Assembly: GCF_014694385.1 (NCBI RefSeq)
Contig: NZ_JAAOCA010000007.1
Location: 124,001 to 188,000, forward strand
DNA: 64,000 nucleotides
Direction: 5' to 3'
From: Pseudomonas typographi
Lineage (GTDB): Bacteria > Pseudomonadota > Gammaproteobacteria > Pseudomonadales > Pseudomonadaceae
A model generated the notes under the pieces. It saw nothing but the letters and a program-made list of their open reading frames with translations. It searched no databases and was not told the origin of the DNA. This document shows, piece by piece, positions 10,303 to 18,985 of the stretch. A program made the position numbers and the translations under genes. The first letter of the stretch is position 1, and each line of letters starts with the position of its first letter.

Positions 10303-10929
10303 ATGGCTATCTCCCCCGAGCACCCCCTGCTGCTTCGCATCGTCGATGACCTCGCCGAACGCGGCTGGTCACAGCAGAACGTCTTTCTCACGCAGGCTCT
10401 GACCGTTGCGCTGGCGCAGGAGTGCCGCCGGCGTTCGCGTGCCGGCGAACTGGTGCCGGCGGCGGTGGGCCGGGGCTTGGAGCCGCAGGTGCGCCAGGGT
10501 ATCCGCGGTGACCTCACCCAGTGGGTCGACCCCGGCGGGGCCGAGTGCTGCGACCACTACCTGGCGCTGATGGAAAGCCTGCGCGAGGCGCTCAACCGTG
10601 GGCTGTTCCTGGGCTTGGAAGATTTCGAGTGCCACTTTGCGCTGTACCCGCCGGGGGCCTTCTACACCCGCCACCTCGATCGCTTTCGCGACAACGACCG
10701 GCGCATGGTGTCGGTGGTGGTTTACCTGAACCCGGCATGGCTGCCCGGCGACGGCGGGCAACTTCGCCTGTACCTGGGTGCACAGGGCACCCCCTACGAC
10801 GTGACCCCCACCGGCGGTTGCCTGGTGGTGTTTCTCGCCGGTGAAGTGCCCCACGAGGTGCTGCCGGCGCAGCGAGAACGGCTATCGCTCACCGGCTGGT
10901 TCCGCCGCCGTGGCAGCGAGCCGTTCTGA
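10303..10929 (+). CDS. 2OG-Fe(II) oxygenase (prolyl-4-hydroxylase type)
   Basis: 208 aa. Dioxygenase using 2-oxoglutarate and iron. Iron ligands are visible as His and Asp in FYTRHLDRF and the distal His in EVPHEVLP; the Arg after it (ERLSLTGWFRRR) would bind 2-oxoglutarate. The target is unknown; relatives hydroxylate protein residues. ATG codons at 10294 and 10303 are both possible. The stop overlaps the next start (TGATG). Confidence 0.78.
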   Translation: MAISPEHPLLLRIVDDLAERGWSQQNVFLTQALTVALAQECRRRSRAGELVPAAVGRGLEPQVRQGIRGDLTQWVDPGGAECCDHYLALMESLREALNRGLFLGLEDFECHFALYPPGAFYTRHLDRFRDNDRRMVSVVVYLNPAWLPGDGGQLRLYLGAQGTPYDVTPTGGCLVVFLAGEVPHEVLPAQRERLSLTGWFRRRGSEPF

Positions 10930-11420
10930 TGGAGCGCGTGCTGGTAAGCCGCTGCCTGCTCGGCCATAAGGTGCGCTACGACGGCGGCGCCAGCGGCCCC
11001 CACGGGTTGCTGGCGCAATGGCAGGCCGAAGGCCGGGTAGTGCCGGTGTGCCCGGAAGTGGCCGGTGGCTTGCCGACCCCGCGGGCGCCGGCGGAAATCC
11101 CCGGCGGCCAAGGCAGCGAGGTGCTCGCCGGGCAGGCGCGGGTCATCGCCCGCGACGGCGCAGACGTTACCGTGCCGTTCGTGGCTGGCGCCCGGCTTGC
11201 GCTGGAGCTGGTACGCCGCTACGCCATTCGGATTGCGGTGCTCAAGGCCAATAGCCCATCCTGCGGTAACGAGCACACCTATGACGGTACCTTCAGTGGT
11301 ACCCGGGTGGCTGGCGAAGGGGTGGCGGCCGCGCTGCTACGACGCGAAGGGGTGCTGGTGTTCAACGAGCACCAGCTTGAGCAGGCGCTGCAGGCGTTGA
11401 AGCGCCTGCAGCAGGGCTAG
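10929..11420 (+). CDS. DUF523 family protein
   Basis: 163 aa. Matches the DUF523 family by VSRCLLGHKVRYDGG at the N-terminus, PVCPEVAGGLPTPRAPAEI, and LKANSPSCG, with conserved cysteines suggestive of metal or cluster binding. Function unknown. It starts within the stop of the oxygenase gene (one-base overlap), so the two are probably translationally coupled. Confidence 0.75.
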   Translation: MERVLVSRCLLGHKVRYDGGASGPHGLLAQWQAEGRVVPVCPEVAGGLPTPRAPAEIPGGQGSEVLAGQARVIARDGADVTVPFVAGARLALELVRRYAIRIAVLKANSPSCGNEHTYDGTFSGTRVAGEGVAAALLRREGVLVFNEHQLEQALQALKRLQQG

Positions 11421-11432
11421 CGTGAACGCCTA

Positions 11433-11457
11433 GCGGCAAGCCCACTGGGTTTGCCGC
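11433..11457. terminator. hairpin between convergent DUF523 gene and serA
   Basis: Stem of 11 bp with one G-U pair (11433-11443 with 11447-11457) and a three-base loop. It lies between two convergent genes, where a bidirectional stop for transcription is expected, but no T-run is present on either strand. Confidence 0.45.
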
Positions 11458-11499
11458 GTGAGGCTTACAGCCCGCGCCCGGCCGGCGGCCAGGCGCCGG

Positions 11500-12729
11500 T
11501 TAGAACAACACGCGGCAACGAATGGTGCCGTTGATCTGCTGCAGCTTAGCCTGGGCGAGGTCGGAGTATTCGGCGTCGATGTCGATCACCACATAGCCCA
11601 CGGTTTCGTTGGTTTGCAGGAACTGCCCGGAGATGTTGATGCCGTTTTCGGCGAACACCTTGTTGATCTCGCTGAGCACGCCCGGGATGTTCTGATGGAT
11701 GTGCAGCAGGCGGTGCTTGCCTGGGTGCGCCGGCAGTGCCACTTCGGGGAAGTTCACCGACGATACCGAGGTGCCGTTATCGCTGTACTTGACCAGTTTT
11801 TCAGCCACTTCCAGGCCGATGTTGGCCTGTGCTTCAGCGGTGGAGCCACCGATGTGCGGGGTCAGGATCACGTTGTCCAGGCCGCGCAGCGGGCTTTCGA
11901 ACACGTCATCGTTGGAGCGCGGCTCGACCGGGAACACGTCGATGGCCGCGCCGAGCACGTGCTTGTCTTTGATTGCCTGGGCCAGGGCTTCCAAGCGCAC
12001 CACCGTGCCGCGGGCAGCGTTGATGAGGATACTGCCCTTTTTCATCGAGCGGATTTCTTCCTCGCCGATTATCCATTGGGTCGACGGTAACTCGGGCACA
12101 TGCAGCGAAACGATATCGGCCAGGCCCAACAGCTCATTGAGTGTCGGCACTTGGGTGGCGTTGCCCAGCGGCAGCTTGGTCAGCGGGTCGTAGAAGTACA
12201 CCTGCATGCCGAGGCTTTCGGCAAGTACCGACAACTGCGTACCAATCGAGCCATAGCCGACGATGCCAAGCTTCTTGCCACGGATCTCGAACGAGTTGGC
12301 CGCGCTCTTGATCCAACCGCCGCGATGGCACGCCGCGTTTTTCTCAGGGATACCCCGCAGCAACAGGATGGCTTCGCCCAGCACCAGCTCGGCGACCGAG
12401 CGGGTGTTCGAATAAGGCGCATTGAACACGGCGATGCCGCGCACGCGGGCGGCGTTCAGGTCGACCTGGTTGGTGCCAATGCAGAAGCAACCCACGGCGA
12501 TCAGCTTTTTCGCGCAATCGAACACGTCGGCCGTCAGTTGGGTGCGCGAGCGAATACCGATGAAGTGTGCGTCGGCGATTTTTTCCTTGAGCTGCGCTTC
12601 CGGCAGTGAGCCGGTCAGGTACTCGATGTTGGAGTAACCGGCCGCCTTGAGGGTGTCCACGGCGTTTTGGTGAACCCCTTCGAGAAGAAGGAACTTGATC
12701 TTGCTCTTGTCGAGAGAAGTCTTGCTCAT
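11500..12729 (-). CDS. serA: D-3-phosphoglycerate dehydrogenase
   Basis: 409 aa. NAD-dependent oxidation of 3-phosphoglycerate, first step of serine biosynthesis; enzymes of this type also reduce 2-oxoglutarate to D-2-hydroxyglutarate. Substrate domain with IRSRTQL, NAD-binding GYGSIGTQLSVLAE, catalytic region LNAARGTVV and LTPHIGGSTAEAQ, then a C-terminal ACT domain (HIHQNIPGVLSEINKVF) for serine feedback. The start MSKTSLDKSK is that of Pseudomonas SerA; the frame stays open upstream but without homology. Its usual divergent partner, D-2-hydroxyglutarate dehydrogenase, is absent here. Confidence 0.94.
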   Translation of the reverse strand: MSKTSLDKSKIKFLLLEGVHQNAVDTLKAAGYSNIEYLTGSLPEAQLKEKIADAHFIGIRSRTQLTADVFDCAKKLIAVGCFCIGTNQVDLNAARVRGIAVFNAPYSNTRSVAELVLGEAILLLRGIPEKNAACHRGGWIKSAANSFEIRGKKLGIVGYGSIGTQLSVLAESLGMQVYFYDPLTKLPLGNATQVPTLNELLGLADIVSLHVPELPSTQWIIGEEEIRSMKKGSILINAARGTVVRLEALAQAIKDKHVLGAAIDVFPVEPRSNDDVFESPLRGLDNVILTPHIGGSTAEAQANIGLEVAEKLVKYSDNGTSVSSVNFPEVALPAHPGKHRLLHIHQNIPGVLSEINKVFAENGINISGQFLQTNETVGYVVIDIDAEYSDLAQAKLQQINGTIRCRVLF

Positions 12730-12925
12730 CTGCTTAAACCTGTGCTCCGGAGAGAAAATGGCAGTAGAAACGGGGCCGCCAAGGGTGCTGTAGCAAGCCA
12801 GGCGGGCGCGTATGCTAGCATAGCCGCCGAGGCCAGCGGCCACCTCACCACATGAAGGCTGCTCAGCCGGACTATGAATAGTTCGCAAGAACGCGCTAGC
12901 CCGCTTCACCTATCAGGAGTCGTTC

Positions 12926-13597
12926 ATGAGTTACCAGCATCAATATGCCGATGGTACGCGTATCCACTTTCCCCTCGGCAAGGTTGTGTGCATTGGCCGT
13001 AACTATGCCGAGCATGCCAAGGAACTGAATAACCCCGTTCCCAGCGAGCCGCTGCTGTTCATCAAGCCGGGCAGTTGCGTGGTGCCGGCCGAAGGCGGCT
13101 TCAGCGTGCCGGCCGACCGCGGCTCGGTGCATTATGAAACCGAAATTGCCGTGTTGCTGGGCAAACCGTTGTCAACGCGCCCGACCGAGGAGGAAGTGGT
13201 CGATGCCATTTCCGGTTTCGCCCCGGCCCTGGACCTGACCTTGCGCGATGTGCAGTCACGCCTGAAGGAAAAAGGCCTGCCGTGGGAGCTGGCCAAGGCA
13301 TTCGATGGCGCGTGTGTGTTGGCGCCGTTCGTACCGGCAAGCACCTTTGCCGACTTTACCGACATCCCCGTGCGCTTGACCCTTAATGGTACGGTTCGCC
13401 AGGACGGTAACAGCGCCATGATGTTGAACCCGATCGTGCCGATGATCCAGTACATGGCGGCGCAGTTCTCGCTGCAGGCCGGCGATGTGATCCTCACCGG
13501 GACCCCGGCCGGGGTGGGGCCATTGGCCGCTGGCGATGAGTTGGTGATCGAGTTGCCGGGCGCCGTGCGCGCCGAAACTCGGGTGCTGGCACCCTGA
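12926..13597 (+). CDS. fumarylacetoacetate hydrolase family protein (YcgM/FAHD1-like)
   Basis: 223 aa. Short FAH-fold enzyme like YcgM or FAHD1, a group that acts on small 2-keto acids (acylpyruvase, oxaloacetate decarboxylase or tautomerase). Key segments: VVCIGRNYAEHAKE, FIKPGSCVV, the metal-binding EtEiAV region (VHYETEIAVLLG), and GDVILTGTPAGVGPL. It starts after CAGGAG. The natural substrate cannot be read from sequence. Confidence 0.85.
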   Translation: MSYQHQYADGTRIHFPLGKVVCIGRNYAEHAKELNNPVPSEPLLFIKPGSCVVPAEGGFSVPADRGSVHYETEIAVLLGKPLSTRPTEEEVVDAISGFAPALDLTLRDVQSRLKEKGLPWELAKAFDGACVLAPFVPASTFADFTDIPVRLTLNGTVRQDGNSAMMLNPIVPMIQYMAAQFSLQAGDVILTGTPAGVGPLAAGDELVIELPGAVRAETRVLAP

Positions 13598-13685
13598 GCC
13601 TTTTGGCGGCACGGGCTTAGCGTTTTTTTCACATCACGTCTGGATAATGGCGCGCTTCTCGCGCGCTTGAATTTGGACGTGCCAT

Positions 13686-14606
13686 ATGCCCCGCTCTCGT
13701 TTCTCCTCCCCTGCCACGCATTGGCCGCGCCGCCTTTGGGCGTTCGCCGGTTTGCTGGTACTGCTGGTGCTGTATATCGTCGCGCACCTGCTGCATTGGG
13801 ATGACCGCCTGCGTTGGTCGCTCCAGGAGTGGCATGAAACACCTGCCGAGCAGGCCCAGGCGGTATGGCTGCCCGGTTACCGCGTAGACATCGACGCCAA
13901 ACGGCTGCCGGGGTTGGAGGACGACGAAGCGTCGGACCTCGCCTACGACCCTGACAGCAAAACGCTTTACAGCGTGATGGGCAAGCACCCCTTCCTGGTG
14001 CAACTGGGCCTGGACGGCGAAGTGCTGCGCAAGATCGCCCTGAACGGCTGGACCAACCCTGAAGGGGTGGCAGTGCTCGAAGGTGGCCACATCGCGATCA
14101 CCGACGAACGCAGCCAACTACTGACCATCGTCACCGCGCCCGCCGGCGTCACGGCGCTCAATATCGCCGATTTCCCCCAGTTCCCGTTGGGCGATGCCGA
14201 GCAAAAGAACAAGGGCACCGAGGCGGTGGCCTGGGACCCGCGCCACCATCGGGTGCTATTTGGCCAAGAGCGGCCGATCAAACTGGCCAGTTGGAACGGC
14301 GATGGTAGTACGTTGCTGGCGCAGCCCCAGCCGATACAAGGCCGGCCGTTCGGCCTGCGTAACTTGTCTGCGATGACCGTGGACCCGCGCACCGGGCATG
14401 TGTTGTTGCTGTCAGCGGATTCGCACCTGTTGGTGGAACTTGACGATAACGCCCAGCCGCTCAGCTACATCGCCTTGCTGGCACATTTCCATGGCCTCGG
14501 CGCGACGATCCCGCAGGCCGAGGGTGTGGCGCTGGACGAGCAAGGCACGCTGTACATGGTCAGCGAGCCCAACTTGTTCTATCGCTTCAAGAAGGTTCCG
14601 AAATAG
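13686..14606 (+). CDS. SdiA-regulated-type beta-propeller protein, copy 1
   Basis: 306 aa. N-terminal membrane anchor or uncleaved signal (LLVLLVLYIVAHLL, about residues 24-37), then a six-bladed-propeller-like domain of the SdiA-regulated family (YjiK-like), with ASDLAYDPDSKTLYSV and [24 protein letters not shown]. Role unknown; the bulk is expected in the periplasm. It is followed 68 bases later by a paralogue with the same C-terminal motif. Confidence 0.75.
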   Translation: MPRSRFSSPATHWPRRLWAFAGLLVLLVLYIVAHLLHWDDRLRWSLQEWHETPAEQAQAVWLPGYRVDIDAKRLPGLEDDEASDLAYDPDSKTLYSVMGKHPFLVQLGLDGEVLRKIALNGWTNPEGVAVLEGGHIAITDERSQLLTIVTAPAGVTALNIADFPQFPLGDAEQKNKGTEAVAWDPRHHRVLFGQERPIKLASWNGDGSTLLAQPQPIQGRPFGLRNLSAMTVDPRTGHVLLLSADSHLLVELDDNAQPLSYIALLAHFHGLGATIPQAEGVALDEQGTLYMVSEPNLFYRFKKVPK

Positions 14607-14674
14607 CAGCACCGTTAAGCCATGCTTCAGCCATTCATGATTAGATGTGGCCGTCTCCCTTTCAGGTTCGCGCC

Positions 14675-15577
14675 ATGCTCGTTCGGTTCAGGCACTTTGC
14701 ATGGGTTGTTCTGCCGGTATTGGCCGTGGCCCTGTTGGTCGCGGCCGCACAGCGCCAACGCCTGTTCGAACTGGCCTGGTTCGAGCTTCAAAGCGGGTGG
14801 TTTACCTCCAAGAGCGCGCTGGGTTTGGCCTATTACCGGGCAGAGGTGCAGGGCTTGGCCATCGATGGGCTGGCCGCCGATGTGTCGGCTCTCACCTACG
14901 ATACCCAACGCAACACGTTATGGACCGTGACCAACAAGCATGCCGAACTGGTTGAACTGTCGCTGCAGGGTGAGGTGTCGCGGCGCATCGCCCTGCGAGG
15001 TTTTGGCGACCCGGAGGCGGTGGAGTACATCAGCCCAGGGGTGCTGGTCATCAGCGATGAGCGCCAGCAGCGCTTGGTGCGGGTGACCTTCGACGACGAA
15101 ACCCAGGTGCTGGACGCCGGCGATGGCCAGCAATTGGGCCTGGGGTTGGCGGTTAACGGCAACAAGGGTTTCGAAGGCCTGGCCTACGACAGCCAGGGCA
15201 AGCGCCTGTACGTGGCCAAGGAGCGGGACCCGATGCGCATCTATGAAATAGACGGATTCGCCGAGCCGAACAGTGACGGCCTGCACATCGTCGAAAACCC
15301 TCAGCGCGATGCCCGGTTGTTCGTGCGCGACCTCTCCAGCCTGCTGTTCGACGAGGCGACCGGCCATTTGCTGGCGCTGTCTGAGGAGTCGCTACGGTTG
15401 GTGGAGCTGAATGCAGAGGGCCGGGTAGTTGGCACTTTGTCGCTGCGCAAAGGCTCAGCCGGGCTGGCACACAGCGTGCCCCAGCCCGAAGGGATGGCGA
15501 TGGACGCGCGCGGCACGCTGTACATGGTCAGCGAGCCTAACCTGTTCTACGTGTTCAGGAAGCCTTCAATGCCTTGA
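14675..15577 (+). CDS. SdiA-regulated-type beta-propeller protein, copy 2
   Basis: 300 aa, tandem paralogue of the preceding gene. N-terminal hydrophobic anchor ([17 protein letters not shown]), then a propeller with [21 protein letters not shown] and the shared ending [16 protein letters not shown] use the ATG at 14675, after TCAGG; an in-frame ATG at 14645 is possible. Its 3' end overlaps the convergent rpiA gene by 23 bases. Confidence 0.75.
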   Translation: MLVRFRHFAWVVLPVLAVALLVAAAQRQRLFELAWFELQSGWFTSKSALGLAYYRAEVQGLAIDGLAADVSALTYDTQRNTLWTVTNKHAELVELSLQGEVSRRIALRGFGDPEAVEYISPGVLVISDERQQRLVRVTFDDETQVLDAGDGQQLGLGLAVNGNKGFEGLAYDSQGKRLYVAKERDPMRIYEIDGFAEPNSDGLHIVENPQRDARLFVRDLSSLLFDEATGHLLALSEESLRLVELNAEGRVVGTLSLRKGSAGLAHSVPQPEGMAMDARGTLYMVSEPNLFYVFRKPSMP

Positions 15578-16229
15578 CGCCATGCTCGGTACCGAGCAAC
15601 AGCAGGTCGGCCGGGCGCGCGGCGAACAGGCCGTTGGTGACTACGCCAACGATGGCATTGATGTCGCGTTCCAGCGCCACGGGGTCGATGATGTGCAGGT
15701 TGTGAACGTCGAGGATGATGTTGCCGTTATCGGTTTTCACCCCCTCGCGGTACACCGGGTCGCCGCCGAGCTTCACCAGTTGGCGGGCCACATGGCTGCG
15801 GGCCATCGGGATGACTTCCACCGGCAGCGGGAAGGTGCCGAGCACCGGCACCAGCTTGCTGGCATCGGCAATGCAAATGAACGTGCGGGCCACGGCCGCG
15901 ACGATTTTTTCGCGGGTCAACGCGGCGCCGCCGCCCTTGATCAGGTGAAGCCGCTCATCGCTCTGGTCGGCGCCGTCGACGTAGAATTCCAGGTCGCCCA
16001 CCGTGTTGAGCTCGTACACCGCAATGCCATGGCTTTTCAGGCGTGCCGCGGTGGCTTCGGAACTGGCCACTGCGCCGTCGAAGGCGCCTTTGTGCCGGGC
16101 CAGGGCATCGATGAAGCAGTTCGCGGTGGAGCCGGTACCCACACCAACGATGCTTTTGTCGCTGAGCTTGGGCAGGATAAAGTCCACGGCGGCCTGGGCC
16201 ACGGCCTGTTTGAGTTGGTCTTGGGTCAT
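15555..16229 (-). CDS. rpiA: ribose-5-phosphate isomerase A
   Basis: 224 aa. Interconverts ribose 5-phosphate and ribulose 5-phosphate in the pentose phosphate pathway. Family motifs: [38 protein letters not shown] (catalytic Asp and Lys region), and [10 protein letters not shown]. Full length. It diverges from ilvA with a 130-base gap that must hold both promoters. Confidence 0.94.
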   Translation of the reverse strand: MTQDQLKQAVAQAAVDFILPKLSDKSIVGVGTGSTANCFIDALARHKGAFDGAVASSEATAARLKSHGIAVYELNTVGDLEFYVDGADQSDERLHLIKGGGAALTREKIVAAVARTFICIADASKLVPVLGTFPLPVEVIPMARSHVARQLVKLGGDPVYREGVKTDNGNIILDVHNLHIIDPVALERDINAIVGVVTNGLFAARPADLLLLGTEHGVKALKAS

Positions 16230-16359
16230 GGTGCGGGCGCTCCGAAAGCGTCACGGGATAACAAAACGGGCGCGCATTATAGCAGCGTGCGGCGCTGCAA
16301 GCTTTCGCCTCGGCTGGTAGACTCGCGGCCTTGCCTTTCGCCAGCGGTGACGTGCCCCG

Positions 16360-17874
16360 ATGCTTGAACAGTACGTAAAAAAGATCCTCAACTCGCGCGT
16401 GTACGACGTTGCCGTGGAAACGCCCCTTCAGCTTGCCGGGCAACTGACCGCGCGTTTGGGCAACCGCATTCTGCTCAAGCGCGAAGACCTCCAGCCGGTG
16501 TTCTCCTTCAAGGTGCGCGGTGCCTATAACAAGCTGGCGCAGTTGCCCGAAGCCCAACGTGCTCGTGGCGTCGTCACCGCCTCAGCGGGCAACCACGCCC
16601 AGGGGTTGGCATTGGCCGCCCGCGAGATGGGCGTCAAGGCGACCATCGTGATGCCCAAGACCACGCCCGAGATCAAGGTCGAGGGTGTGCGATCGCGTGG
16701 TGCCAAGGTGGTGTTGCATGGCGATTCGTTTCCTGAAGCGCTGGCTTACTCGCTCAAGCTGGTCGCCGAAAAGGGCTACGTGTACGTGCACCCCTACGAT
16801 GATCCCGACACCATTGCCGGGCAAGGCACCGTGGCGATGGAGATCCTGCGCCAGCACCAGGGCCCGCTGGACGCGATTTTCGTCCCGGTGGGCGGCGGCG
16901 GGCTGGTGGCGGGCATCGCCGCTTACGTGAAGTACCTGCGCCCGGAGGTGAAAGTGATCGGGGTCGAGCCCGACGACTCAAACTGCCTGCAGGCCGCCTT
17001 GGCGGCGGGCGAGCGGGTGATTCTGCCGCAGGTGGGCTTGTTCGCCGATGGCGTTGCGGTGGCGCAGGTGGGCGAGCATACCTTTGATATCTGCAAACAT
17101 TACGTAGACGAAGTCATCACCGTGAGCACCGATGAAATCTGCGCCGCGATCAAGGACATCTACGACGACACCCGCTCGATCACCGAACCGGCCGGTGCGC
17201 TGGGCGTGGCCGGGATCAAGAAGTACGTGGAGTCGCGCGGCGTAACCGGGCAAACGCTGGTGGCGATCGACTCCGGCGCCAACGTGAACTTCGACCGCCT
17301 GCGCCATGTAGCGGAGCGTGCCGAACTGGGCGAGGGCCGTGAAGCGATCATCGCTGTAACCATCCCCGAGCGGCCCGGCAGCTTCAAGGCCTTCTGCGAA
17401 GCGGTGGGCAAGCGGCAGATCACCGAATTCAACTACCGCTACCATACTGGCCACGAGGCGCACATCTTCGTGGGGGTGCAAACCCACCCAGACACCGACC
17501 CGCGCAGCGCCTTGGTTGCCAGCCTGCGCAGCCAGGGCTTCCCGGTACAAGACCTCACCGACAATGAACTGGCCAAGTTGCATATTCGCCACATGGTGGG
17601 GGGGCACGCGGTCAAGGTCAGCCACGAGCGGGTGCTGCGCTTCGAATTCCCCGAACGCCCCGGCGCGTTGTTCAACTTCCTCAACAAGCTTGGTGGGCGC
17701 TGGAACATCTCGATGTTCCACTACCGCAACCACGGCGCCGCCGATGGCCGGGTGGTCGCCGGGTTGCAAGTGCCGCCGCAGGAGCGTGAGCAGGTGCTGG
17801 CGGCGCTCGAGGAAATTGGCTATCCCTTCTGGGACGAAACCGATAACCCGGCCTACCAGTTGTTCCTGGGTTGA
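16360..17874 (+). CDS. ilvA: threonine ammonia-lyase, biosynthetic
   Basis: 504 aa. PLP enzyme that deaminates threonine to 2-oxobutyrate for isoleucine synthesis. PLP lysine in FSFKVRGAYNK (about Lys50), SAGNHAQGLAL, and the glycine loop VGGGGLVAGIA. The C-terminal third (about residues 330-504) contains two ACT-like regulatory repeats (IPERPGSFKAFCE and FPERPGALFNFLN) that bind isoleucine and valine in the long form. A DUF2269 gene follows after 15 bases. Confidence 0.94.
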   Translation: MLEQYVKKILNSRVYDVAVETPLQLAGQLTARLGNRILLKREDLQPVFSFKVRGAYNKLAQLPEAQRARGVVTASAGNHAQGLALAAREMGVKATIVMPKTTPEIKVEGVRSRGAKVVLHGDSFPEALAYSLKLVAEKGYVYVHPYDDPDTIAGQGTVAMEILRQHQGPLDAIFVPVGGGGLVAGIAAYVKYLRPEVKVIGVEPDDSNCLQAALAAGERVILPQVGLFADGVAVAQVGEHTFDICKHYVDEVITVSTDEICAAIKDIYDDTRSITEPAGALGVAGIKKYVESRGVTGQTLVAIDSGANVNFDRLRHVAERAELGEGREAIIAVTIPERPGSFKAFCEAVGKRQITEFNYRYHTGHEAHIFVGVQTHPDTDPRSALVASLRSQGFPVQDLTDNELAKLHIRHMVGGHAVKVSHERVLRFEFPERPGALFNFLNKLGGRWNISMFHYRNHGAADGRVVAGLQVPPQEREQVLAALEEIGYPFWDETDNPAYQLFLG

Positions 17875-17889
17875 GCCGCAGGAGGCACC

Positions 17890-18336
17890 ATGGATACCCT
17901 CACTACCCTCAAAGCGGTTCACCTGTTGGCCACCGCGTTGCTGCTGGGCAGCGTGGGCACGGTGCTTTGGCGCGCGGCAAGCAGTTGGCGCGCAGGCGAC
18001 CACCGGCTGTTCGCCAGCACCCTGGACCGCCCGTGGTGGGCGGCCTGGGCCGTGATGGGTGTGGCGCTGGCGAGTTTTCCGATCAGTGGCTGGTGGTTGG
18101 TGCACACCGTAGGCTGGCCGTTGAGCCAGGCATGGCTATTGGCCGGCTCGGCGCTTTACATCATCGGCGCCTTGGCTTGGCTGGTGCTGCTACAGCGCGT
18201 GCGCCGGCTACGTACCAGTACGCCCGTGGCCACGCCTGCGCTGGGTGCCCAAGGCCGTTGGGTGTTGGGCTTGGCCGGGGTGGCGGTGGCGATCTTGCTG
18301 GCGCTTTTAGTGCTGATGCTGGCCAAGCCCGCCTGA
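17890..18336 (+). CDS. DUF2269 family integral membrane protein
   Basis: 148 aa with four hydrophobic segments (starting LKAVHLLATALLLGSVGTVL). Matches the DUF2269 pattern: histidine in the first helix, then an Arg-rich loop. Relatives resemble small haem-protein-like membrane proteins, but the function is not established. The short distance and GGAGG before the ATG suggest co-transcription with ilvA. Confidence 0.65.
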   Translation: MDTLTTLKAVHLLATALLLGSVGTVLWRAASSWRAGDHRLFASTLDRPWWAAWAVMGVALASFPISGWWLVHTVGWPLSQAWLLAGSALYIIGALAWLVLLQRVRRLRTSTPVATPALGAQGRWVLGLAGVAVAILLALLVLMLAKPA

Positions 18337-18483
18337 GGCTTCGTTGCGCGCGGTCACACATTGGCGTGGCGGCGGGCAACTACTAGGGCTTTTCAGAAAC
18401 CACCATATAAGGTAGGCCGCTCGTTGCCGCTTTGCCGGGCTTTATGGAACAATGCCCGAACATGCGTTTGCGAGGTTGCTGCC

Positions 18484-18963
18484 GTGATCGACCCCGATGG
18501 TTTTCGCCCCAATGTTGGCATCATTTTGACTAATGATGCTGGCCAGGTGCTGTGGGCGCGACGCATCAACCAGGATGCCTGGCAGTTTCCCCAAGGGGGT
18601 ATCAACCCCAACGAAACCCCGGAACAGGCGCTGTACCGCGAACTGACCGAAGAAGTGGGGTTGGAGCGCCAGGATGTTCAAGTACTGGCGTGCACCCGGG
18701 GTTGGCTGCGCTACCGTTTGCCCCAGCGCTTGGTGCGAACCCACAGCCAGCCGCTGTGCATTGGCCAAAAGCAAAAATGGTTCTTACTGCGCCTGCTGTC
18801 GAACGAACAGCGGGTGCGCATGGACCTGACCGGAAAGCCCGAATTCGATGGTTGGCGTTGGGTCAGCTATTGGTACCCATTGGGGCAGGTGGTCACATTC
18901 AAGCGCGAGGTTTACCGCCGTGCGCTCAAAGAGCTAGCCCCGCGCCTTTTGGCACGCGACTGA
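18484..18963 (+). CDS. rppH: RNA pyrophosphohydrolase
   Basis: 159 aa. Nudix enzyme that removes pyrophosphate from the 5' end of transcripts and so triggers RNase E decay. Nudix box [13 protein letters not shown] through RELTEEVGL (about residues 38-60). A GTG start at 18484 gives the standard [13 protein letters not shown]-terminus. The 147-base gap before it (18337-18483) holds no other gene. ptsP follows after 22 bases, as is usual in Pseudomonas. Confidence 0.93.
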   Translation: MIDPDGFRPNVGIILTNDAGQVLWARRINQDAWQFPQGGINPNETPEQALYRELTEEVGLERQDVQVLACTRGWLRYRLPQRLVRTHSQPLCIGQKQKWFLLRLLSNEQRVRMDLTGKPEFDGWRWVSYWYPLGQVVTFKREVYRRALKELAPRLLARD

Positions 18964-18985
18964 CGACGGAGTCCGACCCCGAGCC

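Noticed and set aside
12730..12925. Remnant of a D-2-hydroxyglutarate dehydrogenase gene
   Set aside because: No segment in any frame resembles the FAD-binding or C-terminal motifs of that enzyme; the gap looks like plain promoter sequence.
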